Shown here one piece after another: positions 10,297 through 19,696 of a stretch of 64,000 bases of DNA; position 1 is the stretch's first letter; each line of letters opens with the position of its first letter. A model generated the notes under the pieces. It searched no databases and was not told where the DNA came from. It saw only the letters and a list, made by a program, of their open reading frames with translations. A program made the position numbers and the translations under genes. This DNA is from Stenotrophomonas maltophilia. GTDB taxonomy: Bacteria; Pseudomonadota; Gammaproteobacteria; Xanthomonadales; Xanthomonadaceae. The DNA lies in the NCBI GenBank assembly GCA_002386405.1, contig DGIP01000338.1, forward strand, positions 1,110 to 65,109, written 5' to 3'.

Positions 10297-11046
10297 ATGA
10301 CCCGGCCCCACTCCGGAACCGCTGTTGCCGCTGTAGAAGATCCCGCACCGGGCTGTTCGCCGCTGCGTGACTGCCTGCACTGCTCGGTGCGCCACCTGGC
10401 CGTGTGTTCGGCGCTGTCGCCTGATGAGGTCCAGGCCCTGGAACGGGTCACGGTGTCGCAGCCGCTGCCGCTGGGGGCTACCCTGGCCCGCGCCGGCGAG
10501 GCCCGTCAACATGTCTATACCTTGACCGAAGGCGCGCTGCGGCTGGTCCGCACCCTGGCCGACGGCCGCCGCCAGATCAGCGGGTTCGTGCTGCCCGGCG
10601 ACTATCTCGGCCTGACCGGCAGCGACAACCACCGCTACGACATCGAAGCCATTGCCGACAGCCGGGTCTGCCGCGTGGGCCTGGCCCCGATGAAGGACCT
10701 GCGCGCACGCTATCCGCACCTGGAGCGCAAGCTGCTGCAGCGCGCCTGCCAGGCACTGGACGAAGCGGCCGATGCCGCGCTGGCGCTGGGCCGCCTGCAG
10801 CCAGCCGAGAAGCTGGCCGATTTCCTGCTGCGGCTGGCGGCGCGCGAAGCGCGGCTGGGCGGCAATGGGTTGCGGGTGACCCTGCCGATGGGGCGCAGTG
10901 ATATTGCCGACCATCTTGGATTGACGATGGAAACGGTGAGCCGGACATTCACCAAGCTGCGCCAGCAGGGCCTGATTGCCCTGCCCCATCTGAACACCGT
11001 CGAGATCCTCGACGAAGCCGGCCTGCAGATCCTCTGCGGCGCGTAG
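10297..11046 (+). CDS. fnr: Crp/FNR-family regulator with FNR-type cysteines
   Basis: A 249-residue regulator with an N-terminal cyclic-nucleotide-like sensor domain (about 40-150), a dimerisation helix and a C-terminal winged helix. Cysteines C20, C26, C29, C37 and C125 are present. C26-x2-C29-x7-C37 plus C125 fits the oxygen-labile 4Fe-4S arrangement of FnrN/FnrL proteins rather than the CX2CX5C of E. coli FNR. The recognition helix reads METVSRTFTKL, with the E-x-x-S-R residues used by FNR to read TTGAT half-sites. It therefore probably senses low oxygen and controls anaerobic or microaerobic genes. It is transcribed divergently from hisS with a 142-bp gap and converges on thrC. The FNR subtype rests on the cysteine pattern. 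Confidence 0.85.
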   Translation: MTRPHSGTAVAAVEDPAPGCSPLRDCLHCSVRHLAVCSALSPDEVQALERVTVSQPLPLGATLARAGEARQHVYTLTEGALRLVRTLADGRRQISGFVLPGDYLGLTGSDNHRYDIEAIADSRVCRVGLAPMKDLRARYPHLERKLLQRACQALDEAADAALALGRLQPAEKLADFLLRLAAREARLGGNGLRVTLPMGRSDIADHLGLTMETVSRTFTKLRQQGLIALPHLNTVEILDEAGLQILCGA

Positions 11047-11074
11047 CGCCGCGCCCTGCCCGGCCGCACATCCA

Positions 11075-12364
11075 TCACGCCTCAAGGAATTCCCTTAGCG
11101 CCGCGTAATGCGGTGGGCAGGGTTCGGCATGCGCGGGGCGTTCCAGCAGCGCCGCCAGTGCCGGGGGCACCTCGAGGGGGCGGCCGATCAGCGGTTCGAC
11201 CACCGATTCGAATTTGGCCGGGTGCGCGGTTGCGGCCACTGCCCAATGGCCTTGCACGCCTTCGGCACGCAACTGTTCAAGCACCTTCACCGCCGTAGCG
11301 GTGTGCGGGCAGAAGACCTCGCCCGCTGCCGCATGGCGCCGTGCAATCAGTTCGCGGATCGCGGCATCGTCCGCCGCCTCGACACGGAACGCTGCGCGCA
11401 GTGCGTCGTCGTCTTCTTCATACAGCCAGCGCAGCCGCTCGAAGTTGCTGGGTGCGCCGACGTCCATCGCGTTGGCCAAGGTGGCCACACTGTGCAGCGG
11501 CCGGTATTCGCCGCCGTGGAAGAAGCGCGGCAGCACGTCATTGGCGTTGGTGGCCAGTGCGATCTGGCCCAGCGGCAGGCCCATCGCGCGTGCCAGCACC
11601 GCTGCCATCGCGTTGCCGAGGTTGCCCGTGGGCACCACCAGGTTCAGCACCTCGCCGGTCGCCTCATGGTGGGTCATCGCCGCGTCGGCGTAATAGCTCA
11701 TCTGCGGCAGCCAGCGCCCCAGGCTGATGCTGTTGGCCGAGCTCAAGGGCACCTCTGCCTGCAGCTCGCGGTCGCTCAGGGCCTGCTTCACCATCGCCTG
11801 GCAATCGTCGAACGAACCGGCGACGCGCAGCGCGTGGATGTTGTCGCCAAAGCAGCCCAGCTGGTGCGCCTGGCGCGGCGATACCCGGCCATCCGGATAC
11901 AGCACCACCACGCGGATGCCGGGCTGGCCATGGAACGCCGCCGCGACGGCCGCGCCGGTGTCGCCCGAGGTGGCCACTACAATCGTCAGCGGGCGGGCAC
12001 GGTCACGCTGGAGCTGGGCCAGGCTGGCCGCCAGGAAACGTGCGCCAAAGTCCTTGAACGCGGCGGTCGGCCCATGGAACAGCTCCAGCACGTGGTCGCC
12101 CGGGGTGGACAGCGCACGCAGCGGCGCCGGGAAGTTGAACGCCTCCTCGCACAGGGTGGACAGGTGCGGGGCGAGCGCGTCGCCGGCGAAGAACGGCGCC
12201 AGCACCGCTTCGGCGTTGCGCGCCAGGCTGCCCTGCGCCTGCCAGCGCTGCGGCTGCGGTCGTTGTTGCGGGACATACAGCCCGCCATCGGGGGCAAGAC
12301 CGGCGGCGATGGCGGCACTGAGGGTGGCCGCGGGTGCGGCGTGGCGGGTCGAAACGAATTCCAT
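11075..12364 (-). CDS. thrC: Threonine synthase
   Basis: PLP enzyme (429 residues) that converts O-phosphohomoserine to threonine, the last step. The cofactor lysine is K104 in GPTAAFKDFGARF; SGDTGAAVAAAF and VPTGNLGN are further family motifs. The N-terminus MEFVSTRHAA is typical of the enteric-type enzyme. ATG at 12364 has AGGA 6 nt upstream; the open frame extends further but into the thrB tail. It is the third gene of thrABC, 32 nt after thrB. Confidence 0.97.
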   Translation of the reverse strand: MEFVSTRHAAPAATLSAAIAAGLAPDGGLYVPQQRPQPQRWQAQGSLARNAEAVLAPFFAGDALAPHLSTLCEEAFNFPAPLRALSTPGDHVLELFHGPTAAFKDFGARFLAASLAQLQRDRARPLTIVVATSGDTGAAVAAAFHGQPGIRVVVLYPDGRVSPRQAHQLGCFGDNIHALRVAGSFDDCQAMVKQALSDRELQAEVPLSSANSISLGRWLPQMSYYADAAMTHHEATGEVLNLVVPTGNLGNAMAAVLARAMGLPLGQIALATNANDVLPRFFHGGEYRPLHSVATLANAMDVGAPSNFERLRWLYEEDDDALRAAFRVEAADDAAIRELIARRHAAAGEVFCPHTATAVKVLEQLRAEGVQGHWAVAATAHPAKFESVVEPLIGRPLEVPPALAALLERPAHAEPCPPHYAALREFLEA

Positions 12365-12396
12365 GGACGATCCTGGCAGAAGAGTGGAAGCGGCGC

Positions 12397-13329
12397 TCAC
12401 AGCAGCTGTGCCCCGGGCGCGTTCAACGGCGATACCCAGCCCTGGCTGTCGAAGCCCGCGTCGGCGAAGGCATCCTGCACGGCGCGCTGTGCCGCCTGCG
12501 CGGCCGCCTGGCTGTCGAACCACGCGAACACGCTGGGGCCGGCCCCGGAAATGCTGGCACCCAGTGCACCTGCACCAAGTGCGGCCTCGCGCGCGGCGGA
12601 GAATCCCTCGATGAGGCCGGCACGGCGCGGTTCCACCAGCACGTCACGCAGGCCGGCGCGCACCAGCTCGGCATCACTGCGGAAGCAACCGCTCAGCACC
12701 AGCGCCAGGTTCGCGCTTTGCGTGACGAACTCGGAGAGCGCGTAGCTGCCCTGCAGGGCCGCGCGCGCGCGACGCGTTTCCAGCACGGCGTCCGGATGCA
12801 CCAACAGGCTGTGCCACCCGGCGGGCACCGGAATGCTCACCAGCCGATCCGCCGTGCTGAGCACCAACCCGCCCAGCAGCATCGGCCCGAGGTTGTCGCC
12901 GTGCCGGCCACCGCTGGCCACCGCCTCACCGGTCAGCGCAAACGGATACAGCGCTTCGCGCGACAGCGGCGCATCCAGCAGTGCATTGGCCGCCACCAGC
13001 GCAGCCACGCACGACGCCGCCGAGCCGCCCATGCCCGAGCCAAGCGCGATGCCCTTGTCGATCTCCAGTTCGAAGCCGAACGGCAACGCCAGCGCGTCGA
13101 TCATTGCCAGCAGCGCTGCACCTGCGGTGTTGTCGGCCGCTTCCAGCGGCAGATCCACCGTGGTGCCCCGGATCGCCAGGATCCGCACGCCCGGCGCGTC
13201 ACTGCGGCGCACGGTCACGGTGTCGCCCACGCCCGCGATGACATGCCCCAGGATGTCGAACCCTACGGCGACATTGCCCACCGATGCCGGTGAGAACGCG
13301 CGTGCTTCCCGCACCTGGTCTGGACTCAC
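12397..13329 (-). CDS. thrB: Homoserine kinase
   Basis: GHMP-family kinase (310 residues) that phosphorylates homoserine for ThrC. The ATP-binding glycine-rich loop [14 protein letters not shown] lies around residues 92-105, and the N-terminal [14 protein letters not shown] and C-terminal [11 protein letters not shown] motifs are intact. It overlaps thrA by 4 nt, so translation is probably coupled. Confidence 0.97.
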   Translation of the reverse strand: MSPDQVREARAFSPASVGNVAVGFDILGHVIAGVGDTVTVRRSDAPGVRILAIRGTTVDLPLEAADNTAGAALLAMIDALALPFGFELEIDKGIALGSGMGGSAASCVAALVAANALLDAPLSREALYPFALTGEAVASGGRHGDNLGPMLLGGLVLSTADRLVSIPVPAGWHSLLVHPDAVLETRRARAALQGSYALSEFVTQSANLALVLSGCFRSDAELVRAGLRDVLVEPRRAGLIEGFSAAREAALGAGALGASISGAGPSVFAWFDSQAAAQAAQRAVQDAFADAGFDSQGWVSPLNAPGAQLL

Positions 13330-15848
13330 AGGCGCGCTCCTTCACCCGCCGCGACCCGCAGCACATCGGCGAACACACCCGCAGCGGTCACTTCCGGACC
13401 GGCACCCGGGCCCTGCACCACCAAGGGGTTTTCGCAGTAGCGGCGCGTGGTGAACTGCACCACGTTGTCGGTCAGGCGCAGGTTGGCAAACGCGTGGCCG
13501 AGCGGCAGCTCCACCAGCCCCACCTCCGCGGCATCCGCTGACAACCGCGCCACGTAGCGCAGCACCGCACCGCGTGCGCGCGCCTGCTCCAGCCGTTCGG
13601 CGAACGCGCCATCCACCGATGCCAACCCGCTCATGAAGTCGTCCACGCTGGCCTGGCGCAGTGCCTCGGGCACCAGGCTTTCCACGCTGACCTGTTCCAG
13701 GCTCAGTTCACGGCCGGCCTCGCGCGCCAGGATGACCAGCTTGCGCGCGACATCCACGCCGGACAGATCGTCGCGCGGATCCGGTTCGGTGTAGCCCATG
13801 CCGCGCGCCTGCGCGACCAGCTCGGAGAACGGCACCTGGCCGTCGTACTTGTTGAACAGCCAGGCCAGCGTGCCGGAGAAGATGCCATCGACGGCCAGCA
13901 CTTCATCCCCGGTATCGACCAGGTCGCGCAGCGTGGTGATCACCGGCAGCCCGGCGCCTACCGTCGCCTCGTAGCGGAAGCGCGCGCCGGTAGCGGCGGC
14001 TGCTTCGCGGATGGCGTGGTAGCGCTGCAACGGACCCGCGCCAGCCTGCTTGTTGGGGGTGACCACATGGATGCCGGCCGCCAGCCAACCGGCATAGCGG
14101 TCGGCGACATCGGCGCTGCCGCTGCAGTCGACGATCAATGCGTGCGGCAGGTGCGCCGACAGCAGGTGCTCGGTGAACTGGTCCAGGTCGGTCGCCTGCG
14201 CCTGCCCAGCCAAGGCGGCGCGCCAGTCGCCCTGCACGCCACGCGCATCCAGGTGCATGCGGCTGCGCGATGCCACCGCCCGCACCCGCAGGTCCACGTT
14301 GGCCCGGGTCAGCAGCGTGGGCTGCGCGACCAGCAACTGGTCCAGCAGCGCCGCGCCGACGTTGCCAGGACCAATCACGCCGACCGAGAAGGTCTGCGGC
14401 GACAGCCAGAATCCGGCGTGTGCCGCGCGCAGCGCCTTGGTCGCGTGGCGGCTGTCCACGGCCACTGAGATGTTGCGTTCGGACGAGCCCTGCGCGATGG
14501 CCAGGATGTTCACCTGCGCACGCCCCAGCGATTCGAACAGGCGCGCGGCCACGCCCGGCTGCCCGGCCATGCCATCGCCCACCGCTGCCAGCACGCTGAC
14601 ATTGTCGGTGAGCTGCACGCGCTGCACCTGGCCCAGGCTGAGTTCGTGCGCGAACGCGTGCAGCAGCGCATCACGCGCCCGCTGCGCCTCGGCCTGGCGC
14701 ACCACGCAGCAGATCGAATGCTCCGACGAACCCTGCGAGATCATCACCACCGATACGTGCGCGTTGCGCAGCGCGGCGAACACGCGTTCGGCCGTGCCCG
14801 GCACGCCGATCAGGCCGGTGCCTTCCAGATTGAGCAGCGCCAGCTCCGGGCTCAGGGTGAGTCCCTTGATCGGGCCCGAGCTGGTGCGTTCGGCGGTGAT
14901 CCGGGTCCCGGGGTGATCCGGATGGAAGGTATTGCGGATGATGATCGGCAGGCCGCGCTCGATGGCGGGCGACATGGTCTGCGGGTGCACCACCTTCGCG
15001 CCGAAATACGCAAGCTCGCAGGCCTCGTCGTAGCTGAGCGCCTCCAGCTGCACGGCTTCGGGCACCACCCGCGGGTCGGCCGAGAGCACGCCGTCCACAT
15101 CGGTCCAGATGTGCAGTTCGTCGGCATTGAACAGCGCCGCGAAGATCGCGCCGGAATAGTCGCTGCCGTTGCGCCCCAGCGTGGTCACACGGTCACGGCG
15201 GTCGCGCGCCACGAACCCGGTGGCCACCACGCGCGCGGCCGCATGTGCGTCGCGCCACACCGCCAGACGCTGCGCGCTCTGCACCCAGTCCACGTCCACG
15301 CCCAGTTCGCCGCGGTCCACCACCAGCACCTCGCGCGCATCCAGCACTGCGCAGTCCTCGCCGATGCTGCGCAGGTAGTGGCCCAGCAGGTGCGCCGAAT
15401 ACACCTCGCCCAGCCCCTGCACGCGGTCGAGCACCTCGTTGGGCAGCTCACCGATCACCGCCAGCGCGCCCAGCACTTCGGCCAGGTGGTCGAAGCGCGC
15501 GTCCAGCCATTCCACGGTGTCGCCCGCGTGCTCGCCCAACAGGGCCACCGCGGCACCGCGATGGCGCGCGCGCAGTGCATGCCAGTCGTCGCGCCATTGC
15601 GGCGCGTTGTCCGCAGCGGCACCGGCCAGCGCGATCAGCGCGTCGGTCACGCCCTTCATGGCCGACACCACGGTGACCTGCACCGCTTCGTCGCGGGCCA
15701 GCAGCAGTTGGGCGACATGGCGGTAGCGGTCGGCATCGGCCACGGAGGTGCCGCCGAACTTGTGCACGACCGTCGAGGTGGCCGCACGCAGCGGTGCGGA
15801 GGATGCAGGCGATGCAACGGCATCGGGTGAAGCGGCGACAGAAGACAT
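13326..15848 (-). CDS. thrA: Bifunctional aspartate kinase / homoserine dehydrogenase I
   Basis: An 840-residue fusion controlling entry into the threonine branch. The aspartokinase domain (about 25-320) begins [16 protein letters not shown]. Two ACT-like segments in the middle are the usual site of threonine feedback. The homoserine dehydrogenase domain (about 470-840) has the NAD(P) motif [16 protein letters not shown] and the substrate motif [15 protein letters not shown] at 15848 is preferred; the frame extends 18 codons further into the leader region without a better ribosome site. It is the first structural gene of thrABC and follows a threonine-rich leader peptide. Confidence 0.97.
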   Translation of the reverse strand: MSSVAASPDAVASPASSAPLRAATSTVVHKFGGTSVADADRYRHVAQLLLARDEAVQVTVVSAMKGVTDALIALAGAAADNAPQWRDDWHALRARHRGAAVALLGEHAGDTVEWLDARFDHLAEVLGALAVIGELPNEVLDRVQGLGEVYSAHLLGHYLRSIGEDCAVLDAREVLVVDRGELGVDVDWVQSAQRLAVWRDAHAAARVVATGFVARDRRDRVTTLGRNGSDYSGAIFAALFNADELHIWTDVDGVLSADPRVVPEAVQLEALSYDEACELAYFGAKVVHPQTMSPAIERGLPIIIRNTFHPDHPGTRITAERTSSGPIKGLTLSPELALLNLEGTGLIGVPGTAERVFAALRNAHVSVVMISQGSSEHSICCVVRQAEAQRARDALLHAFAHELSLGQVQRVQLTDNVSVLAAVGDGMAGQPGVAARLFESLGRAQVNILAIAQGSSERNISVAVDSRHATKALRAAHAGFWLSPQTFSVGVIGPGNVGAALLDQLLVAQPTLLTRANVDLRVRAVASRSRMHLDARGVQGDWRAALAGQAQATDLDQFTEHLLSAHLPHALIVDCSGSADVADRYAGWLAAGIHVVTPNKQAGAGPLQRYHAIREAAAATGARFRYEATVGAGLPVITTLRDLVDTGDEVLAVDGIFSGTLAWLFNKYDGQVPFSELVAQARGMGYTEPDPRDDLSGVDVARKLVILAREAGRELSLEQVSVESLVPEALRQASVDDFMSGLASVDGAFAERLEQARARGAVLRYVARLSADAAEVGLVELPLGHAFANLRLTDNVVQFTTRRYCENPLVVQGPGAGPEVTAAGVFADVLRVAAGEGARL

Positions 15849-15864
15849 GCTGACCTCGATTCGA

Positions 15865-15921
15865 GGCCCCGCGTCATTCAGGCTGAAGGAGATCCCCCGC
15901 AACCTGATCTGGTGCGGGGCC
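15865..15921 (-). promoter_or_regulatory. Candidate thr attenuator: alternative pairings between thrL and thrA
   Basis: On the minus strand GGCCCCGC (15921-15914) can pair with GCGGGG (15900-15895) or, over 8 bp, with GCGGGGCC (15872-15865), so two structures exclude one another. A smaller hairpin (CCTCG/CGAGG, about 15854-15866) lies just before thrA. There is no clear U-run after either stem, so if this is an attenuator it may work by occluding the thrA start, or by a non-canonical terminator. Reading by eye only; no folding energy was computed. Confidence 0.5.
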
Positions 15922-15935
15922 GTTGTTTTCGGTAG

Positions 15936-16073
15936 TTACGCGAAGACGACGGGCCGCACCAGGCGAGTGGTGACGGTGGTAATGGTGGTGGTACCGGTGG
16001 CCAGGGCAACGCTGCGCATGCCGCCGGTAGGGGCGGTGGAGCGAAGCGTGACGGTGGCGGCGGCAAGGACCAT
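15936..16073 (-). CDS. thrL: thr operon leader peptide
   Basis: A 45-codon minus-strand frame between a promoter and thrA, too short for routine gene calling. Its core reads TGTTTITTVTT (residues 26-36), 7 threonines and one isoleucine in 11 codons, followed by RLVRPVVFA and TAA at 15936. This is the hallmark of an attenuator leader like E. coli thrL. Translation could start at ATG 16073, which would be nearly leaderless, or at ATG 16019 (27 residues); neither has a good Shine-Dalgarno. The stop is 87 nt before thrA. Mutually exclusive pairings are possible downstream (see the regulatory entry). The threonine run is direct evidence; control by threonyl-tRNA level is inferred by analogy. Confidence 0.8.
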   Translation of the reverse strand: MVLAAATVTLRSTAPTGGMRSVALATGTTTITTVTTRLVRPVVFA

Positions 16074-16082
16074 GGACCAAGA

Positions 16083-16109
16083 AAACTACGCCGACCGGGT
16101 GCTTGTCAA
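16083..16109 (-). promoter_or_regulatory. Probable thrLABC promoter
   Basis: The minus strand carries a perfect -35 TTGACA (16109-16104). After a 15-nt spacer comes TAGTTT (16088-16083) as a weaker -10. Transcription would begin near 16076, just before ATG 16073 of the leader peptide. The spacer is shorter than the ideal 17 nt. Confidence 0.55.
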
Positions 16110-16199
16110 GTGTTGCAGCGCAAAAATTCAAACGCGACGAACAGCAGGCAACGTCGGCCAAAAAGTTGCGAATGTGACCATCCAGGCCCCGCAACGGCA

Positions 16200-17168
16200 T
16201 CAGCCGGCGTGCTCGGCCACCATCCGCGGCGGGCGGTGTGCATGCGCGCACAACAGCACGCCGGAGACCAGGCAGACGATCGCCACCGCTTCCATCAGGG
16301 TCGGCCAGCGCCGCTGCCAGCCGAAGCCGTACAGCAGCGCGAACAGCGTCTCGAACACGATCATCTGCCCGGTCAGGGTCAGCGGAAGGTTGCGGCTGGC
16401 GCGGTTCCAGCACGCGTTGCCGAACACCGAGGCGACCACGGCGACTCCGGCGCTGATGACCCAGAACCACATCCAGTCGACCGGCGCGTGCGACGGGCCT
16501 GAGACGACAAACGCGCTGGGCACCAGCAGCAGCGCCAGCGCACCGGTGGCCACGCCGGTCAGCAGCGACCAGTCGTGGCCGGAAATGTCCGGGCGCCGCG
16601 CCAGCCAGCGGCTGTTGCCGATGGAGTACAGCGCCCACGAAAACAACGCGCCGAACGCGCACAGCAGGCCCAGCAGGCGCTGGTTGGCCGAGCCCTGCGC
16701 ATGCTCGGACTGCAGCGCCTCATAGCCCACCAGCCCTACCCCGAACAGGCACAGGGTCAATGCAGGCGCGAGCTGGCGCAGCGGCACTGCGCCTTCCTCG
16801 CGCACGCCGGCCACCGTCACCACCACGGGAATCAGCCCGACAATCAGCGACGCCGCCGCCCCGCCCGCCCACTGCACCGCATGGGCCAGCAGCACGAAAT
16901 ACACCAGGTTGCCCGCCAGGCTCAGCCACAGCAGGCCGCGCCATTCGGCCATGCCGATCCGCTCGCGCAGCTCGCGCCAGCGCGGCGCCAGCAGCACCAC
17001 GGCGATCAGCCCATAAATCAGGTAACGGCCGGCTGACAGCTGCACGGCGCTGAAATGACTCAGCACCGCCGGTGCCAGGAACACCACGCCCCACAGCGCG
17101 CCGGCAGCGACGCCATTGGCGATACCCACGCCCATCGAACGATTCATCAGCAACCACATGCCCGGCAA
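16200..17168 (-). CDS. EamA/DMT-family membrane transporter
   Basis: A 322-residue hydrophobic protein with about ten membrane segments arranged as two EamA repeats (roughly 12-150 and 165-310). The signature sequence near the start is GVAAGALWGVVFLAPAVLSHFSAVQLSAGRY (residues about 19-49). Members of the drug/metabolite superfamily export amino acids, nucleosides or other small metabolites; the substrate cannot be read from sequence. Several candidate starts lie close together (17168, 17147, 17135) and none has an obvious ribosome site. The AraC-family gene sits 52 nt upstream on the same strand, suggesting joint expression or control. Confidence 0.85.
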   Translation of the reverse strand: MPGMWLLMNRSMGVGIANGVAAGALWGVVFLAPAVLSHFSAVQLSAGRYLIYGLIAVVLLAPRWRELRERIGMAEWRGLLWLSLAGNLVYFVLLAHAVQWAGGAAASLIVGLIPVVVTVAGVREEGAVPLRQLAPALTLCLFGVGLVGYEALQSEHAQGSANQRLLGLLCAFGALFSWALYSIGNSRWLARRPDISGHDWSLLTGVATGALALLLVPSAFVVSGPSHAPVDWMWFWVISAGVAVVASVFGNACWNRASRNLPLTLTGQMIVFETLFALLYGFGWQRRWPTLMEAVAIVCLVSGVLLCAHAHRPPRMVAEHAG

Positions 17169-17220
17169 CAGAAAGTCCGCGCCAGTGTAGGCGCCGTGCG
17201 GTGGACGATCTTGACCGAGA

Positions 17221-17949
17221 CTACTGCGCGGGACGGTAGCGGCGGCGGTAGTCGGCCGGGGTCATGCCCCACTCCCGGCGCAGTGCGCGGGTCAGCGCGC
17301 TCTGCTCGGAATAGCCGGCGTGCTGGGCGATGTCGGCAATGGACGCATCGCTGGCCGCCAGCCGCCCCCGGGCCCAGCGCAACCGGCTGGCGCTCAGCCA
17401 GGCCTGCGGGCTGAGCCCGAACGCCTGGCGGAACAGCGCGTGCAGGCGACTGCCGCTCACCCCGACCTCACTGGCGATGCGCTCCACCGGCCAGGCCTGG
17501 CCGGGTGCGCACTCGATCCGCGCACATACCGCCTGCAGGCGGGTCGCACTGCCCGCCAGCGAGAACGCCTGCAGCAAACCGGGCAGCTCGCAGCGAACCG
17601 TATCGTCATTCACGCGTTCGTGCGGCGTTCCCCCGACCCGCTGTGCCATGGCGCGAACCTGTGCCGGAAGCGCCAATACGGGCTGGCGATGCAGGCGTTC
17701 GAGCGTGTCGTCGTCGAACATCTCCGCCGGGCAGTCCACGATCAGGAAGCGGTCCTCATCACCGGCGGTCTGCGCATGCCCGGCCATGGGCGCCACGAAG
17801 GCGCCCTGCAGCGCATCCAGGCGCGCGACATGCCCCTCCAGCTCGAACGCCAGTTCGCCACGCACCGGCACCACCCACTGCGCGAACGCGTGGTGGTCCA
17901 CGCTCGACGAGCGGCCATAGCGGCGAAGGTTGAAGGCGGGTGAAGACAT
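17221..17949 (-). CDS. AraC-family transcriptional regulator
   Basis: A 242-residue protein with an N-terminal cupin-like sensor domain (about 1-120) and a C-terminal AraC double helix-turn-helix (about 145-242). The HTH elements are AWPVERIASEVGVSGSRLHALF and ASIADIAQHAGYSEQSALTRAL, the latter followed by the family ending WGMTPADYRRR. ATG at 17949 gives a normal N-terminus (MSSPAFNLRRYG); 26 extra in-frame codons upstream look non-coding. It probably regulates the EamA transporter just downstream; the ligand is unknown. Confidence 0.9.
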   Translation of the reverse strand: MSSPAFNLRRYGRSSSVDHHAFAQWVVPVRGELAFELEGHVARLDALQGAFVAPMAGHAQTAGDEDRFLIVDCPAEMFDDDTLERLHRQPVLALPAQVRAMAQRVGGTPHERVNDDTVRCELPGLLQAFSLAGSATRLQAVCARIECAPGQAWPVERIASEVGVSGSRLHALFRQAFGLSPQAWLSASRLRWARGRLAASDASIADIAQHAGYSEQSALTRALRREWGMTPADYRRRYRPAQ

Positions 17950-18092
17950 CGTGAGCACAGGCGTGACCGAAGTTCCAAGTCTGCGCGCGGTGCTCAAAAC
18001 CTGCAACGCGTCACGGCAAGGGCCCATTACCCCGGTGGTATAACGGGGGTGTAGTCATGGGAAGTACCGTCGCGCCGTACAGGGAGTACCCG

Positions 18093-18578
18093 ATGCCGTT
18101 TCTGACCCTGAGCCATGCCCCGCACTTGTTGCCCGTTGTTGCACGCTGGTATTTCGACACCTGGGGCCACCGGGTGCCCGGCTGGACGCTGGAAGACGAA
18201 CAGCAGCGGCTGGAAGTGTTCCTGCACGACAACGAGCTGCCCGTATTGTTGATGGCCACGGACAACGACGTGCCCGTTGCCGCCGCGCAGCTCAAATTCC
18301 ACGAACGTACCGAGCGCCCCGAGCGGCTGCACTGGCTGGGTGGCGTTTACGTGAGCCCATCGCACCGTGGCCATGCGCTCGCCAGCGACTTGATCGCGGC
18401 ACTGATGCATAAGGCGCAGGGCTACGGCGTGCGCGAAGTGTTCCTGCAGACCGAGCACGATGATGGCGGCCTCTATGCGCAGCTCGGCTGGGAGCCACTC
18501 GAGCGGCAGACACATCGCACGGGCGTGCCAGTACGCATCATGCGCCGGGTACTGCCCCTCTCTCGCCAGGCAAGGTAG
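18093..18578 (+). CDS. GNAT-family N-acetyltransferase
   Basis: A 161-residue cytoplasmic acetyltransferase fold. The acetyl-CoA loop is VYVSPSHRGHALASDLIAALM (the Q/RxxGxG/A region), followed by VREVFLQTEHDDGGLYAQLGWEPLER, the usual beta5-alpha-beta end. ATG at 18093 is chosen over 18057 because AGGGAG lies 6 nt before it. The acceptor substrate is unknown. It is divergent from the AraC gene, with a 143-bp gap containing a GC-rich imperfect dyad near 18030-18052. Confidence 0.85.
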   Translation: MPFLTLSHAPHLLPVVARWYFDTWGHRVPGWTLEDEQQRLEVFLHDNELPVLLMATDNDVPVAAAQLKFHERTERPERLHWLGGVYVSPSHRGHALASDLIAALMHKAQGYGVREVFLQTEHDDGGLYAQLGWEPLERQTHRTGVPVRIMRRVLPLSRQAR

Positions 18579-18584
18579 CCTGGC

Positions 18585-18869
18585 TCAGCGGAACCGCGCC
18601 GGCTGCGGTGCCGGGCGATCGGCCAGCGAGCCCATGGTGAAGGTGTAACCCGCCTTTTCCAGCAGCTCGCGCATGCGCAGCTCGGCCCGCTTCGGGTACG
18701 CAAGCGACGTCGGCGCATGCAGCGCATAGGCCGTCGATCGGCCGTCGGTATCGCGGGTCACCGACGACTGGTTCGTCTCGCACGCGTTGGACCATAGTTC
18801 TTTGAGAACCAATGGCCCGATGGACTGGTTGTTGCCAAGACGAAGCGTGAGCCAACGCATGTGTTCCAT
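18585..18869 (-). CDS. Small hypothetical protein
   Basis: A 94-residue frame (from ATG 18869; an upstream in-frame ATG at 18908 would give 107). It contains MEHMRWLTLRLGNNQSIGPL near the start and a basic, proline-containing tail, with no recognisable domain, signal peptide or membrane segment. It converges with the GNAT gene, whose stop is 6 nt away. Codon composition is somewhat less GC-rich than its neighbours, so it may be a lineage-specific acquisition. I do not recognise the family and the ribosome site is weak. Confidence 0.45.
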   Translation of the reverse strand: MEHMRWLTLRLGNNQSIGPLVLKELWSNACETNQSSVTRDTDGRSTAYALHAPTSLAYPKRAELRMRELLEKAGYTFTMGSLADRPAPQPARFR

Positions 18870-18958
18870 GAGCAATCCCAACGGTACCTGTGATCGAGTA
18901 TGCACCATATCCAGGACACCCGTACGCGGCAGTCTGGAATCGCGCTTGCCCCTGATAC

Positions 18959-18990
18959 GCAGACGCCCCGGGCGGAGCCGGGGCGTCTGC
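18959..18990 (-). terminator. Strong GC-rich hairpin after the DUF2383 gene
   Basis: A 13-bp perfect stem (GCAGACGCCCCGG, 6-nt loop, CCGGGGCGTCTGC). It lies 36 nt beyond the stop of the minus-strand gene at 19026. There is no clear U-tract, so it may be an L-shaped terminator or a transcript-stabilising hairpin. Confidence 0.55.
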
Positions 18991-19025
18991 TGGCGGGTGC
19001 TGGCGGCCTGAGCCGCCGCAGCCGC

Positions 19026-19475
19026 TTAGTGCTTCATGGCGTGCTTGCGGGCACGCATGACCTGGTGGGTTTCCTCGACGATCGGCAGCAGGCTGGTAAC
19101 TTCCTGGCGCGCGGCAGGCGGCGTATCGCTGTCATTCGCGGCGTCCCTGAAGGCCTTCAGCAGGCGATCTTCGGATTCTTCCAGTTCGGCGACATAGCCA
19201 TACTGGGTATCGCCCAGGGTGGCGCGGACCTTGCCGTAGAACTGCTGCATGGTGCCCACCACGGTGCCATGTTCGGCCGGCTTTTCGCCGGTCGCCCGCA
19301 CGGTGCTGCTCAGTCGGGTGACGATATCGGCCTTGACGCCGGCAATGCGGGTGAACAGCGCGGACAGCTCGGCATCTTTCACCTTGGTGGCGGCTTCGGT
19401 GTAGAAGTCCTTGCCATCACGGGCGATCTCGATGAGGTCATTGAGGGTGTGCGCGGTCTTGGATTCGGTGCTCAC
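19026..19475 (-). CDS. PA2169-type four-helix-bundle protein (DUF2383)
   Basis: A 149-residue helical protein of the ferritin-like DUF2383 family (starts MSTESKTAHTLNDLIEIARDG). Spaced acidic and tyrosine residues (DFYTEAA, QFYGKVRATLGD, ELEESEDRLLKAF) resemble the family helix pairs. These proteins are usually stress- or stationary-phase-associated; their biochemical role is unclear. The start is GTG at 19475 with AGGAG 9 nt upstream, which makes it secure. The 220 bp upstream to the next gene holds its promoter and the terminator of the proline-rich gene. Confidence 0.88.
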   Translation of the reverse strand: MSTESKTAHTLNDLIEIARDGKDFYTEAATKVKDAELSALFTRIAGVKADIVTRLSSTVRATGEKPAEHGTVVGTMQQFYGKVRATLGDTQYGYVAELEESEDRLLKAFRDAANDSDTPPAARQEVTSLLPIVEETHQVMRARKHAMKH

Positions 19476-19659
19476 TGATTTCTACTCCTAAAGGGAATTC
19501 GTGTTGACCCGTGTCGGGGTGAATCCACTTTTCCGCATGCGCAATGAAGTCGTCGTGAGCTTGAAATCGCAGTGTTAAGTGATGTCTGCACAGCGCAAAC
19601 ACGATGTTGTCGACCAGTGTTGACGATGCGACGCAACCGTCACATGCGATGTACTCCGG

Positions 19660-19688
19660 AAAACGAAAACGCCGCGCAATGCGCAGCG
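19660..19688 (-). terminator. Rho-independent terminator of the proline-rich gene
   Basis: On the minus strand CGCTGCGC, a 3-nt loop and GCGCGGCG form an 8-bp stem with one G-U pair (19688-19670). The run TTTTCGTTTT follows (19669-19660). It lies just past the stop at 19697. Confidence 0.75.
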
Positions 19689-19696
19689 TGTTGAAT

